Assembly: GCA_041653935.1 (NCBI GenBank)
Contig: JBAZEO010000001.1
Span: 248,001-312,000 of the forward strand
DNA length: 64,000 nt
Source: JAYEHL01 sp041653935
GTDB taxonomy: Bacteria; Chloroflexota; Dehalococcoidia; E44-bin15
Direction of reading: 5' to 3'
In this document: one piece after another, positions 1 to 8,421 of the stretch
How positions within the stretch are numbered: the first letter of the stretch is position 1
How the letters are laid out: each line of letters opens with the position of its first letter
Program-made: the position numbers and the translations under genes
The notes under the pieces: model-generated
Databases searched by the model: none
What the model was told of the DNA's origin: nothing
Seen by the model: the letters and a program-made list of their open reading frames with translations, nothing else

Positions 1-924
1 TAATTCGCCCAGGCGGAATAGCATATTGGTGGTTGTTATCGTTTTTATTATAGGACCACGCTGTCCTTGCACTTCAAGTAAATACAGCGCAAGCAGTGCG
101 TAAGTCTGCAACGTAGTTATAAATTCACCTTTTTCATCCATTATACCGATGCGATCAGAATCGCCGTCGGTCGCTAGGCCGACATCGGCGCTGCTCTGCC
201 TGATCTTTGCAGAAAGCTCCATAAGGTTGTGCGCTATCGGTTCAGGCTGGATACCCGGAAAGAGGGGGTTGCGCTTTTTGTGGATCTCTGTGATCTTCGT
301 CTTTCCACCGCCCAGGATGTTGCGGAAATACCCCGCGCCGGCTCCGTACATCGAGTCGACCGCAATGTTAATGCCGCTGCGTCGGATCTTATCTATGTCG
401 ACTAACTTGCTGATATGCTTTATGTAGGCAGGTGCAGGATCGAATTTCTGTACGGCTCCGTTCTTAATAGCGTCATCCAAATGAATCTGCTTGACTCCTG
501 CGCCGGCTTGTATACGGGCGATTCCCTTTTCCAGTTCTACAATGACCTCCGGCGAGGCGCTGCGTGCGTCGCTCTGTTTGAATTTAAAGCCGTTCCATTG
601 TCCCGGATTATGGCTGGCTGTGATGATGATGCCTCCGCCGGCTTTGAGATTGAGTATCGAATAGCTGATGACAGGCGTCGGCGCGGCACTTTCACATAGG
701 TAGACCTTTATTCCATTTGCAGCTACGACCTCGGCGGCAGCTGCGGCGAAGTTCTCGGAGGCGAATCTGGTGTCATAACCTATGACCATGCCGCGATTGG
801 CTAGGCCGGCTGACTTCATATATTCGGCGGCGGATTGTGCACAGATTTTAACGTTGTCGAAAGTGAAATCATCCGCGATAATAGCGCGCCATCCGTCTGT
901 GCCGAATTTAATCTTCGATGCCAA
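1..924 (-). CDS. Phosphoglucomutase/phosphomannomutase, N-terminal 308 residues (cut by window edge)
   Basis: Alpha-D-phosphohexomutase that interconverts hexose 1- and 6-phosphates in the cytoplasm for sugar-nucleotide synthesis. The frame is open to base 1, so the C-terminal part lies outside the window. Visible hallmarks are the phosphoserine loop TASHNP (residues 102-107, catalytic Ser104) and the Mg-binding loop DGDSDR (253-258). The start is a TTG at 924-922 preceded by GGAGG five bases upstream; no ATG is suitably placed. It lies 29 bases downstream of a nucleotidyltransferase, and the pair would make an activated sugar (mannose or glucose). Substrate preference cannot be read from the sequence. 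Family assignment is firm. Confidence 0.9.
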   Translation of the reverse strand, partial: MASKIKFGTDGWRAIIADDFTFDNVKICAQSAAEYMKSAGLANRGMVIGYDTRFASENFAAAAAEVVAANGIKVYLCESAAPTPVISYSILNLKAGGGIIITASHNPGQWNGFKFKQSDARSASPEVIVELEKGIARIQAGAGVKQIHLDDAIKNGAVQKFDPAPAYIKHISKLVDIDKIRRSGINIAVDSMYGAGAGYFRNILGGGKTKITEIHKKRNPLFPGIQPEPIAHNLMELSAKIRQSSADVGLATDGDSDRIGIMDEKGEFITTLQTYALLALYLLEVQGQRGPIIKTITTTNMLFRLGEL

Positions 925-953
925 TTTATCCCTCCGCTGCGGTGAGCGATATG

Positions 954-2072
954 CTATTTTCCGTTCTTATTTTGAGAAGCTGACAGTTTCTCATCCGGCA
1001 TGACTTTTGTATCGAGCGCTAGTGTTGTGTTTTGCTCTATGGATACCTTGTTGCCTATTATGCATCCAGCTGCAATATCGCAGCCTTCGCCGATCGAAAC
1101 AGCGTCGGCAATAATGCACTGATGGAGTTTTGCGCCTTTGCCGATTTTGACATTATGCCAGATAATCGATTTTTCAACAAGGCTGTCGGCGCTGATACGG
1201 CAATCTGGCCCGATTACAGACGGACCCTTTATATGAGCATTTGCTTCTATAACGCAATTGCGCCCGATCACTGTTGGGCCATCAATCTTGGCTTTATGAT
1301 GTATATTGCATCCTTCCTCGACCCATATATTTCTGTTGTATATACTGCCGGGAAAATCTGTAGCGATCTCACCAGTTAGCAGGTCGCTATTAACTCTCAT
1401 GTATTTCTCCGGTGTCCCTATGTCGATCCAGTAGCCGTGTGAATTGAAGCTATAGAAAGGATCTCCGCGTTCCAAAAGCAGTGGGAAAAGGCCGCGTTCG
1501 AACATATAGCTTTGGTTAGCAGGAATATAGCCTAAGAGATCAGGATCAAGTATGTAGGTTCCAGCGTTAATCATGTTTGTTGTAACAGCTTCCCTCTTTG
1601 GTTTTTCCACAAAGCGCTTAACACGGCCGCTCGAATCTGTCTCCACTACGCCGTACATGGTAGGATCATCGACCGTTGTCAAAGCTACAGTCGCCTTAGC
1701 CGACTTCTTTCTGTGTGTCTCAAGCATTGCGGTGAGGTCCATATCGGTGAATACATCGCCGTTGAAAACGAAGAAAGTATCATCCAGGTGCTGCGCCACG
1801 TTTTTTACTGCGCCTGCGGTCCCTAGAGGTGAGTCCTCGACAACATATGTCAGCTTTACTCCGTAATCGCTGCCGTCGCCGAAGTAGTCTCTGATGTGGT
1901 CAGGCAGGTAACATAATGCCAGAACAATATCATCTATGTTGTGGCTTTTCATGTATTTGAGCATATGTTCCAGAAACGGACGGTTTAGAATAGGTACCAT
2001 AGTTTTAGGCGTGCTATATGTTAGGGGTCTAAGCCTCGTTCCCTCGCCGCCTACCAGGATGACCGCTTTCAC
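954..2072 (-). CDS. Sugar-1-phosphate nucleotidyltransferase with left-handed beta-helix tail (GDP-mannose pyrophosphorylase-like)
   Basis: 372 aa. Transfers a nucleotidyl group to a sugar 1-phosphate. The N-terminal Rossmann-type catalytic domain (about 1-235) opens with the signature GGEGTRLRPLT and has the VEKP lysine motif near residue 155. Residues about 250-360 are hexapeptide repeats (I/V-G-x-x-x repeats) that form a beta-helix, as in mannose-1-phosphate guanylyltransferases and glucose-1-phosphate nucleotidyltransferases. The start is GTG at 2072 with a weak AGG-type ribosome site; the start MKAVILVGG fits the family. The phosphohexomutase gene follows directly, which suggests a two-step sugar-activation module at the end of the operon. 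The actual nucleotide and sugar are not certain. Confidence 0.88.
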   Translation of the reverse strand: MKAVILVGGEGTRLRPLTYSTPKTMVPILNRPFLEHMLKYMKSHNIDDIVLALCYLPDHIRDYFGDGSDYGVKLTYVVEDSPLGTAGAVKNVAQHLDDTFFVFNGDVFTDMDLTAMLETHRKKSAKATVALTTVDDPTMYGVVETDSSGRVKRFVEKPKREAVTTNMINAGTYILDPDLLGYIPANQSYMFERGLFPLLLERGDPFYSFNSHGYWIDIGTPEKYMRVNSDLLTGEIATDFPGSIYNRNIWVEEGCNIHHKAKIDGPTVIGRNCVIEANAHIKGPSVIGPDCRISADSLVEKSIIWHNVKIGKGAKLHQCIIADAVSIGEGCDIAAGCIIGNKVSIEQNTTLALDTKVMPDEKLSASQNKNGK

Positions 2073-2116
2073 TTTAGCCTGTTTCCTTTACGCTCGATTA
2101 GCTATAGATTGCCACA

Positions 2117-3331
2117 TCATTTAGTTTTGAGGCCAGCTTCTTTCCTGAGTATATTCGCTTTGTCTGTTTTCTCCCATGGCAGGTCGAGATCGGGACGTCC
2201 GAAGTGCCCGTAAGCAGCAGTCTGGCGGTAGATAGGTCGTCTCAGATCCAGGGATTCTATAATAGCACCGGGCCGCAGGTCGAAATGTTTATTAATAAGC
2301 TTGACAATGATATCGTCTGATACTTTGTTGCTGCCAAATGTTTCAATAGAAACCGATAGCGGATGGGCCTTGCCGATCACATAAGCTACTTGAATCTCTA
2401 GGCGGTCGGCCAGTCCGGCGGCCACGACGTTCTTAGCAATGTATCGTGCCATATAGGAGGCCGAGCGATCCACCTTGGTGCAGTCCTTCCCAGAGAAGGC
2501 TCCGCCGCCGTGACGGGCGATGCCACCGTACGTATCGACGATTATCTTGCGCCCGGTAACACCCGTATCAGATACCGGTCCTCCGATGACGAATCTGCCG
2601 GTTCCGTTCACATAGTATTTCGTATCAGTATCGAGTAACTTGGCGGGAATCACCTCGTTAATCACGTGCTTGATTATGTCTTTTTCAATCTGGTCATGGG
2701 TCACATTATCGTCATGCTGGGCGCCGATGACGACGTTAACTATACGTTTCGGAATGCCCTTACTGTATTCGACGGTGACCTGAGATTTACCATCGGGACG
2801 CAGGTATTTGATTATTTTTTCCTTCCGGGCTTGTGCCAGCTGCCGGCACAGTTTGTGCGCCAGGGTGATGGAAAGAGGCATCAGTTCCGGAGTTTCATTG
2901 CAGGCAAAGCCTACCATCATGCCCTGGTCTCCCGCGCCGATTTCATCTAGATGGCTGACGCCGGCGCTTTCCTTGGCCTCCATCGACTTGCTTACGCCTT
3001 GGTCGATATCGGTTGATTGTTCTTTGATAGACACCATAACACCCACAGACTGATAGTCGAAACCATACTCAGGCTTGGTATATCCTATATCCCGTACTAC
3101 TTTCCTTACTATCTGTGGCACATCAACGTAGCACTTGGTGGTTATCTCACCCATGACTATAACTAGACCTGTAGTCGTGGCTACTTCGCAGGCTACCCGG
3201 CCGAACGGATCCCTTTCCATGATGGAATCAAGAATAGCATCGGATATCTGATCACAAAGCTTATCAGGATGACCTTCCGTAACCGACTCAGAGGTCAGAA
3301 ATAGAGAGGGTAACGTCATAAATGTACTCAT
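2117..3331 (-). CDS. metK: S-adenosylmethionine synthetase
   Basis: 404 aa, a usual length. Makes SAM from methionine and ATP in the cytoplasm. Clear motifs are the N-terminal SESVTEGHPDK, the loop GAGDQGMM, and the phosphate-binding stretch GGGAFSGKD followed by the conserved KVDRSASY. Start at ATG 3331 with AAGGA seven bases upstream. It begins 17 bases after the ahcY stop and is followed after 44 bases by the nucleotidyltransferase. There is no room for a SAM riboswitch in front of it, so it is probably co-transcribed with the salvage genes upstream. Confidence 0.98.
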   Translation of the reverse strand: MSTFMTLPSLFLTSESVTEGHPDKLCDQISDAILDSIMERDPFGRVACEVATTTGLVIVMGEITTKCYVDVPQIVRKVVRDIGYTKPEYGFDYQSVGVMVSIKEQSTDIDQGVSKSMEAKESAGVSHLDEIGAGDQGMMVGFACNETPELMPLSITLAHKLCRQLAQARKEKIIKYLRPDGKSQVTVEYSKGIPKRIVNVVIGAQHDDNVTHDQIEKDIIKHVINEVIPAKLLDTDTKYYVNGTGRFVIGGPVSDTGVTGRKIIVDTYGGIARHGGGAFSGKDCTKVDRSASYMARYIAKNVVAAGLADRLEIQVAYVIGKAHPLSVSIETFGSNKVSDDIIVKLINKHFDLRPGAIIESLDLRRPIYRQTAAYGHFGRPDLDLPWEKTDKANILRKEAGLKTK

Positions 3332-3348
3332 TGCAATTCCTTTCCAGA

Positions 3349-4611
3349 TTATGTACCTAGTTCCCAGCTCTCAAGGTATTTTCGCTGTTCGTCTGTCAGA
3401 GTGTCAATAGTTATATCCATTGATGCCAGCTTCAATTTGCCTACTTCCTTATCAATTGCCGTCGGCACATTGTAAACGCCCGGCTTATCGATTCCTTCTT
3501 TAACGAGGTATTCCGCGCAAAGCGCTTGATTGGCGAAGCTCATATCCATGACACTGGCCGGATGACCTTCAGCCGCTGCTAAGTTGATTAACCTTCCTTC
3601 TCCCAATAGATAAATCTTCTTACCACCTTTTAGAGTGTATTCATCTATATTAGGCCGAAGGCCGCGTTTGGAGACTGCGATCTTTTCGAGAGCGTCTATG
3701 TTTATCTCAACATTGAAGTGGCCGCTATTCGCTACGATTGCTCCGTCCTTCATCTTTGGGAAGTGCATTTTATCAATAACGTTTATATCTCCGGTAAGCG
3801 TAATGAAGACATCTCCTACCTTTGTCGCCTCGGCGATCGGCATAACTGCGTAGCCATCCATCGTTGCCTCTAAAGCACGAATCGGATTGACTTCGGTGAC
3901 AATAATATGGCTTCCCATCCCTCTTGCCCTCATGGCGACGCCCCTGCCGCACCAGCCGTATCCGCATACGACCACGGTCTTGCCGGCCCACAGGATATTT
4001 GTCGCACGGGTGATGCCATCTAGCGTGCTTTGACCTGTGCCGTATCTGTTATCGAACAGGTGTTTGGTGTCCGCTTCATTCACTGCGATTATGGGATATT
4101 TAAGTTTCTTCTCCTTGGCCATGCTGTTCAATCGAATGCAGCCCGTGGTTGTCTCCTCCGTGCCGCCGATGATATTCTTTATAAGGTCTTTGCGTTCTTT
4201 ATGAATAGTGGACACGAGGTCTGCGCCGTCGTCCATTGTTATGTTCGGCTTTGTATCCAGCGCAGCATTGATATGCTTATAATAAGTTTTATTATCCTCA
4301 CCTTTTATAGCGTAAACCGGTATCCCGAATTTTTTTACAATGGCAGCAGCCGTCTCATCCTGTGTCGATAGAGGATTTGAGGCACATACCACTACTTCAG
4401 CTCCGCCTTCTTTCAGTGTAAGCGCCAAGTTGGCTGTCTCTGTGGTGACATGAAGGCAAGCCGCAACGCGTATACCTTTTAGAGGTTTCTCTTTAGCGAA
4501 GCGTTTGCGTATTAAACGCAGCACCGGCATGTCGCGTTCGGCCCATTCGATGCGTATCGCTCCTGCTGCTGCGAGCGATGGATTTTTAACATCTGCCTTT
4601 ACTTTGGCCAT
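3349..4611 (-). CDS. ahcY: Adenosylhomocysteinase (SAH hydrolase)
   Basis: 420 aa, the shorter form lacking the roughly 40-residue insert of many bacterial enzymes. Reversibly splits S-adenosylhomocysteine into adenosine and homocysteine using bound NAD, relieving product inhibition of methyltransferases. The NAD-binding motif VCGYGWCGRGVA is intact, and the substrate region (MDDGAD, ETTTG, NEADTKHLFDNRYG) is well conserved. AGGAGG lies eleven bases before ATG 4611. It sits directly upstream of metK, and the homocysteine it makes can be used by the methionine synthase encoded at 7377-8420 in the same run. Confidence 0.98.
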   Translation of the reverse strand: MAKVKADVKNPSLAAAGAIRIEWAERDMPVLRLIRKRFAKEKPLKGIRVAACLHVTTETANLALTLKEGGAEVVVCASNPLSTQDETAAAIVKKFGIPVYAIKGEDNKTYYKHINAALDTKPNITMDDGADLVSTIHKERKDLIKNIIGGTEETTTGCIRLNSMAKEKKLKYPIIAVNEADTKHLFDNRYGTGQSTLDGITRATNILWAGKTVVVCGYGWCGRGVAMRARGMGSHIIVTEVNPIRALEATMDGYAVMPIAEATKVGDVFITLTGDINVIDKMHFPKMKDGAIVANSGHFNVEINIDALEKIAVSKRGLRPNIDEYTLKGGKKIYLLGEGRLINLAAAEGHPASVMDMSFANQALCAEYLVKEGIDKPGVYNVPTAIDKEVGKLKLASMDITIDTLTDEQRKYLESWELGT

Positions 4612-4626
4612 TATGAATTTTTCCTC

Positions 4627-5490
4627 CTAATGTAGTTTGAACTGATCCGCAACCCAGTCTGGTACATCTACAGTACCAAGAATAATCGGTTTCTGGTGAC
4701 AATCGCTGCCACCAGTCATTATAAGCCCATTTCGCTTAGCGAAACCAGTATAGTGAGCCGCTATTGTTTTATTGCTCCTGGGATACCAGCATTCAACACC
4801 ATCAATATATTCCAGCATGTAATTCGCAATAATATTAGTCTGCGTATTTAAATTTGCGGTTATCTCCACCAGGGAAGTCCCATGATCATCGCTGGGATGC
4901 GCATGTACCAGTACGCCGCCTGCATTTCTTATTAATTGAGATGCTTCTTCCAGTGATAATGGAAACTTCGGCACATCAAGTCTTACGAGATACTTATCGA
5001 ATGCTTGTTGCTTGTCCCTGACAATTCCTTTTTCGACCAGGTAGTTCGCGATGTGCGGCCTGCCGAAGGCTCCGTCCACACGGTCGCGTATATTTCTAAT
5101 GTCATCATTGCTGAATTTTGGTAAGCCTTCTTTATCGAATGCAGCATTCAGCTTTTCCAGAATTTGTGCTGCTCTCTTTTCACGATGAGCTCTTAGCAAC
5201 TTTAGCTTCTCAATAAGCTCTGGGTTACCTGCGTCATAGTTGTAGCCTAAGAAATCGAGGGAGGCGGTTTTATTTTTATATTGAAAGGTGACATTCAGTT
5301 CCACGCCGGTAATATAACTAATTCCAAGCTTTGCGGCCAGACTACACGCATCTTTCTGACCATCTATGTTGTCATGGTCAGTGATAGACATAAAATTGAT
5401 ATCCCTGCGCTTTGCTTCATGGAACACCTCTTCAATTGGCAGATTGCCGTCCGAGTATGTTTTGGTATGGATGTGCAAGTCTATCTTCAT
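4627..5490 (-). CDS. PHP-domain phosphoesterase (RNase AM/YciV-like)
   Basis: 287 aa. A trinuclear-metal PHP hydrolase of the family that includes the 5'-3' exoribonuclease RNase AM and 3',5'-nucleoside bisphosphate phosphatase. Metal ligands are seen in DLHIHT (residues 4-9), ITDHDN, HAHPSDDHGT and GGSDCHQ near the C terminus, so all motifs of a working enzyme are present. In an operon concerned with SAM, SAH and purines, it could act on 3'-phosphoadenosine phosphate or short RNA ends; this is inference. A second, better matched member of the family lies at 58890-59744. Only six bases separate it from the kinase gene upstream. Confidence 0.85.
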   Translation of the reverse strand: MKIDLHIHTKTYSDGNLPIEEVFHEAKRRDINFMSITDHDNIDGQKDACSLAAKLGISYITGVELNVTFQYKNKTASLDFLGYNYDAGNPELIEKLKLLRAHREKRAAQILEKLNAAFDKEGLPKFSNDDIRNIRDRVDGAFGRPHIANYLVEKGIVRDKQQAFDKYLVRLDVPKFPLSLEEASQLIRNAGGVLVHAHPSDDHGTSLVEITANLNTQTNIIANYMLEYIDGVECWYPRSNKTIAAHYTGFAKRNGLIMTGGSDCHQKPIILGTVDVPDWVADQFKLH

Positions 5491-5496
5491 TTCGAC

Positions 5497-6105
5497 TTAT
5501 CTTTTCTCTACATCTATGATATACCATGTATTCGATTCATCATATTGAGTATCGACTATCAGATGAAGGATATCGAGATTCGGGAAGCTATTTTTCAGGT
5601 CATCGAGATCAACCTTCTCGAACTGTTTCTCGTTGTTTATATAAGCTTGCTCGTCTAGCGCATTGGATTCATAATTTTCTTTGGTTCGTTTTAAGATGCG
5701 GGCTATCGCTATACTACGTGGGCAGCGTGTTTGTAGAATGACAAGCGTTTTACTGTACTTGTTGGCAATTTCAGCTACTCTTTTCCTTAGTGTTTGGATT
5801 ATGAACGTGGCGTCAATTATAACTCCATCGCCCTCTTTTAGATATTCTTCAGTACGGCGGAATACTTCATCATAGACCCTCATCCGTTTATCCGTGCTGG
5901 ATGCAACCCTTTGATCAAATATATCTTCGTTTTTAAGAACTTCCTTTCGTATAATATCGCTGCTCATGATAGGGTAGCCTGTGATTTTGGATATCTCCTT
6001 GCTGATGCCGGTTTTGCATGTGCAGGGCAACCCGCAGGTTATTATTAATGCATTCGGTCCCAGTTTTGCAGTTATAAATTTTTCTAAAGGCGTTCTCATT
6101 TTCAC
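5497..6105 (-). CDS. AAA-type kinase-like protein (COG0645), altered P-loop
   Basis: 202 aa. Resembles the nucleotide-kinase half of the two-domain proteins that join a COG0645 P-loop ATPase to a COG2187 aminoglycoside-phosphotransferase-like kinase; here the two halves are separate adjacent genes 15 bases apart. The expected Walker A reads GLPCTCKT (residues 25-32), with Cys in place of the last Gly before the Lys, which is unusual. The following SSDIIRKEVLKN and a later DATFIIQ stretch are typical of the family. Start is GTG 6105 or ATG 6099; neither has a strong ribosome site. Substrate unknown. Confidence 0.75.
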   Translation of the reverse strand: MKMRTPLEKFITAKLGPNALIITCGLPCTCKTGISKEISKITGYPIMSSDIIRKEVLKNEDIFDQRVASSTDKRMRVYDEVFRRTEEYLKEGDGVIIDATFIIQTLRKRVAEIANKYSKTLVILQTRCPRSIAIARILKRTKENYESNALDEQAYINNEKQFEKVDLDDLKNSFPNLDILHLIVDTQYDESNTWYIIDVEKR

Positions 6106-6120
6106 TAACTCGAGCAGGTA

Positions 6121-7134
6121 TCAACTGGCGGTGTTAGTATACGTCTCGGCGAGATTAAAGTATCTCTTTGCGGACTTCAGACATTTTACTCTGTCATCCG
6201 CGGGTATATTGATGTCGTCATATTTAAAGCTCTCAACCTTGCCGCGCACGCAGGCCCGGTAGCATTTGTAGAAATTTAACATTTCATTAAGGTTGTTATC
6301 TCCAGATACTTCTATATATGAGTTGACGAAGTGTCTCGAAAGGTCCTGCCTGTCGAACCGGTCTAGGTCCATAGCGAGGAATGCTACCTCGCTGGCGACA
6401 TCGCCGCAGCGAAACCGGTCACTAAATTCTATACAATCGTAGATGTATATGCTGTCGGCGAGGCATATATTTGAGGCATGCAGGTCGCCGTGGCAATCTC
6501 TTATCCTGCCGTCGGCTGCTCGATGCTTGAAGGCGGCTTCGTTTCGAGCGATGAAATCCTTGGTGTAATCGTTTATTTTCCTATACATTTTATCGGTCAG
6601 AGATGTTCCGATGTATTTCTCGGATTGTGATAGGTTGCCCAGAACATTATCAGCGATGACAGATATATCGCCATAGCCAGTGATTTCTTTGCCTGTTGCC
6701 GCATGGCGGTGAAACTCCGCTACTTTAGCTGCGACAAGCATAACCATGTCAGCCGTGAGTTTGTTATCAAGTATAAGGCTATCCATCATTCTATCAGCCG
6801 GCAGTTGCAGCATCTTCACGGCATACTCCGCTATGTCACCTTCCCCGTTGATGATATAACGTCTCTTATATGCTGTGATCGGCACGACGCCTAAGTATAT
6901 CTCCGGGCATAGGCGGCGGTTCAGCAGTACCTCCTGATTGCAGAAATATTTCCTTCTTTCGAGGGTAGTATAGTCCAGATAGCCAAAATTAACAGGTTTT
7001 TTCGTTTTATATGCGTACTTGCCGGTTAGGAATATCAGCGACATCTGTGTCTGAATCAAGGCCACTCTCACAGGTCTCTCGGGATAAGCCTTGGGGTTAA
7101 GAAGTGACTGTATTAGTTCTTTTTGATCCACCAT
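6121..7134 (-). CDS. Aminoglycoside-phosphotransferase-like kinase (COG2187)
   Basis: 337 aa. Protein-kinase-fold small-molecule kinase. The catalytic loop DCHGDLHASNI and the metal-binding IYDCIEFSDRFR with the following DVASE are intact, and the N-terminal KTKKPVNFGYLDY stretch is characteristic of COG2187. These proteins are normally fused to a COG0645 ATPase, which is encoded next in the operon (5497-6105), so the two probably act together. The phosphorylated substrate is not known for the family. Given its place among methionine-salvage genes, a ribose-type sugar (for example methylthioribose or 5-deoxyribose) is a possible substrate, but this is only inference. Confidence 0.8.
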   Translation of the reverse strand: MVDQKELIQSLLNPKAYPERPVRVALIQTQMSLIFLTGKYAYKTKKPVNFGYLDYTTLERRKYFCNQEVLLNRRLCPEIYLGVVPITAYKRRYIINGEGDIAEYAVKMLQLPADRMMDSLILDNKLTADMVMLVAAKVAEFHRHAATGKEITGYGDISVIADNVLGNLSQSEKYIGTSLTDKMYRKINDYTKDFIARNEAAFKHRAADGRIRDCHGDLHASNICLADSIYIYDCIEFSDRFRCGDVASEVAFLAMDLDRFDRQDLSRHFVNSYIEVSGDNNLNEMLNFYKCYRACVRGKVESFKYDDINIPADDRVKCLKSAKRYFNLAETYTNTAS

Positions 7135-7165
7135 TTTGCATTGAGCTCTTTACAGTCGTCTTTTG

Positions 7166-7363
7166 TTATTTCTTGCTGGCGGCTTGTATGAATCTTTCTA
7201 TCGAACGGTCGTATGTGTGTTCGTCTGCGGGAGAGAACAGGCATCCCGGCAATTCCCCCTGTCTCCTGTGATATGTGATGCACTCGCAACACTTTCCCTT
7301 ACGCGAGCATGGCTCGTATGTGCAAGAGCACTTCTCCATATTTGATTTGACGTTACATTCCAA
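7166..7363 (-). CDS. DUF6485 small cysteine-rich protein
   Basis: 65 aa with eight cysteines, mostly in the first 32 residues, including CSCTYEPC, CSRKGKCCEC and a later PGCLFS. This pattern with the following YDRSIERFI matches the DUF6485 family seen in anaerobes; its function is unknown, and metal or iron-sulfur binding is likely from the cysteine spacing. ATG 7363 is the longest start; ATG at codon 9 is an alternative. It lies 13 bases after the methionine synthase and 31 before the COG2187 kinase, so it is part of the operon. Confidence 0.75.
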   Translation of the reverse strand: MECNVKSNMEKCSCTYEPCSRKGKCCECITYHRRQGELPGCLFSPADEHTYDRSIERFIQAASKK

Positions 7364-7376
7364 CTACAGGTTCCTC

Positions 7377-8420
7377 TTACTTAACGTATTTATTTCTAAA
7401 TGCTAGTGAAAGTTCAGAAAGCATACTTAGCGTATGTTCGGCTACCTCTTCAGAAACAGCACCTAGACCGCATGCGGGCGTCAATAGGCTCTGCTCTATT
7501 ATTTTGTTGCGTTTAATTCCTTTGCGCTCAATTCCGGCCATACCATCAGTTAATCTGTCTAATAAACTTGAAACCGCTTCATTATTAACCGCTTTCTCTT
7601 CGTGAGGTACAATTCCCCAAGCAAGAATGCCTCCGCCATCCAGGAATTTTCCTAAAGCTTCTTGATATAGAGCTATTGTATGGCTGTGAGTATAGGCGTC
7701 AAAGCTGACAATATCTACAGAGGTATCCAGTATTAGCGACCAGTCTGTATTGCCGCAACAATGAATGCCTTTCACCCCTTTAATTCCCTCGAACGCTCCT
7801 GCCAAAAGTTCGATAATGCGCTCTCTCGGTATGGATACGAAAGCCGAACCTATGGAGGACATGTAAGGTTCATCGAAGAAAAGTATCGTGTTATCGGATA
7901 TTTCTCGGAGTTTACTCTCCTGCCAGCGGGCTTTCATATTCAGATGTTTGACTGCGGCATCGGCTGCGGTTTCATCATAGAGAACAGGGCGGCGGTTTTC
8001 GTCTGTCACGGTCATGCCCCAGGTGATAGGTCCTGTGACCTGTCCCTTTACAACTAAAGGATTATCAGGTTTATGATTGATGAACTCGTGCAATCCTGCA
8101 GCATATTCCTTAGTAATGGCAAACTCTTCGATTTTGTTCTCAAGGTATGCCGCGTATAGTTTTTCGAGAGGCTTTTCGAAGCCTTGCGATAAGTTGACAT
8201 AAATCTTATCCTTCTCGATTACTACTCCGGGAAAACCCTCGCTGTACTGAGCATACATATTTTCCAGAAAGGAACGTTTAGGTAACTGTGGCCATAATGG
8301 AATTTCAGGAAGGTATTTCGCTATCAGCGAGCATGCCTTCTTAGGGTCTGTATGAGGCAAGCTGCCGATAGCAGTTGGCAGACCGCTTAACTGGAACTTT
8401 GAGCGGGATAACGTTTTCAC
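7377..8420 (-). CDS. Folate-independent methionine synthase, core-MetE type (MesB-like)
   Basis: 347 aa, about half the length of MetE: it has only the C-terminal catalytic barrel and lacks the N-terminal folate-related half. The zinc ligands of MetE are present: His220 and Cys222 in GIHCCGNTD and Cys317 in LTPACGLG. Such short proteins (the Mes families) methylate homocysteine using a methyl-corrinoid protein instead of methyl-folate; in anaerobes the donor is thought to be the corrinoid iron-sulfur protein of the Wood-Ljungdahl pathway. GTG start at 8420, one base after the mtnP stop. The operon also makes homocysteine (ahcY) and uses methionine (metK). MesB rather than another Mes family is inference. 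Confidence 0.82.
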   Translation of the reverse strand: MKTLSRSKFQLSGLPTAIGSLPHTDPKKACSLIAKYLPEIPLWPQLPKRSFLENMYAQYSEGFPGVVIEKDKIYVNLSQGFEKPLEKLYAAYLENKIEEFAITKEYAAGLHEFINHKPDNPLVVKGQVTGPITWGMTVTDENRRPVLYDETAADAAVKHLNMKARWQESKLREISDNTILFFDEPYMSSIGSAFVSIPRERIIELLAGAFEGIKGVKGIHCCGNTDWSLILDTSVDIVSFDAYTHSHTIALYQEALGKFLDGGGILAWGIVPHEEKAVNNEAVSSLLDRLTDGMAGIERKGIKRNKIIEQSLLTPACGLGAVSEEVAEHTLSMLSELSLAFRNKYVK

Positions 8421-8421
8421 T

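Noticed and set aside
3331..4627. SAM-binding riboswitch before metK or ahcY
   Set aside because: Gaps of only 15-17 bases leave no room, and no aptamer-like stems were seen.
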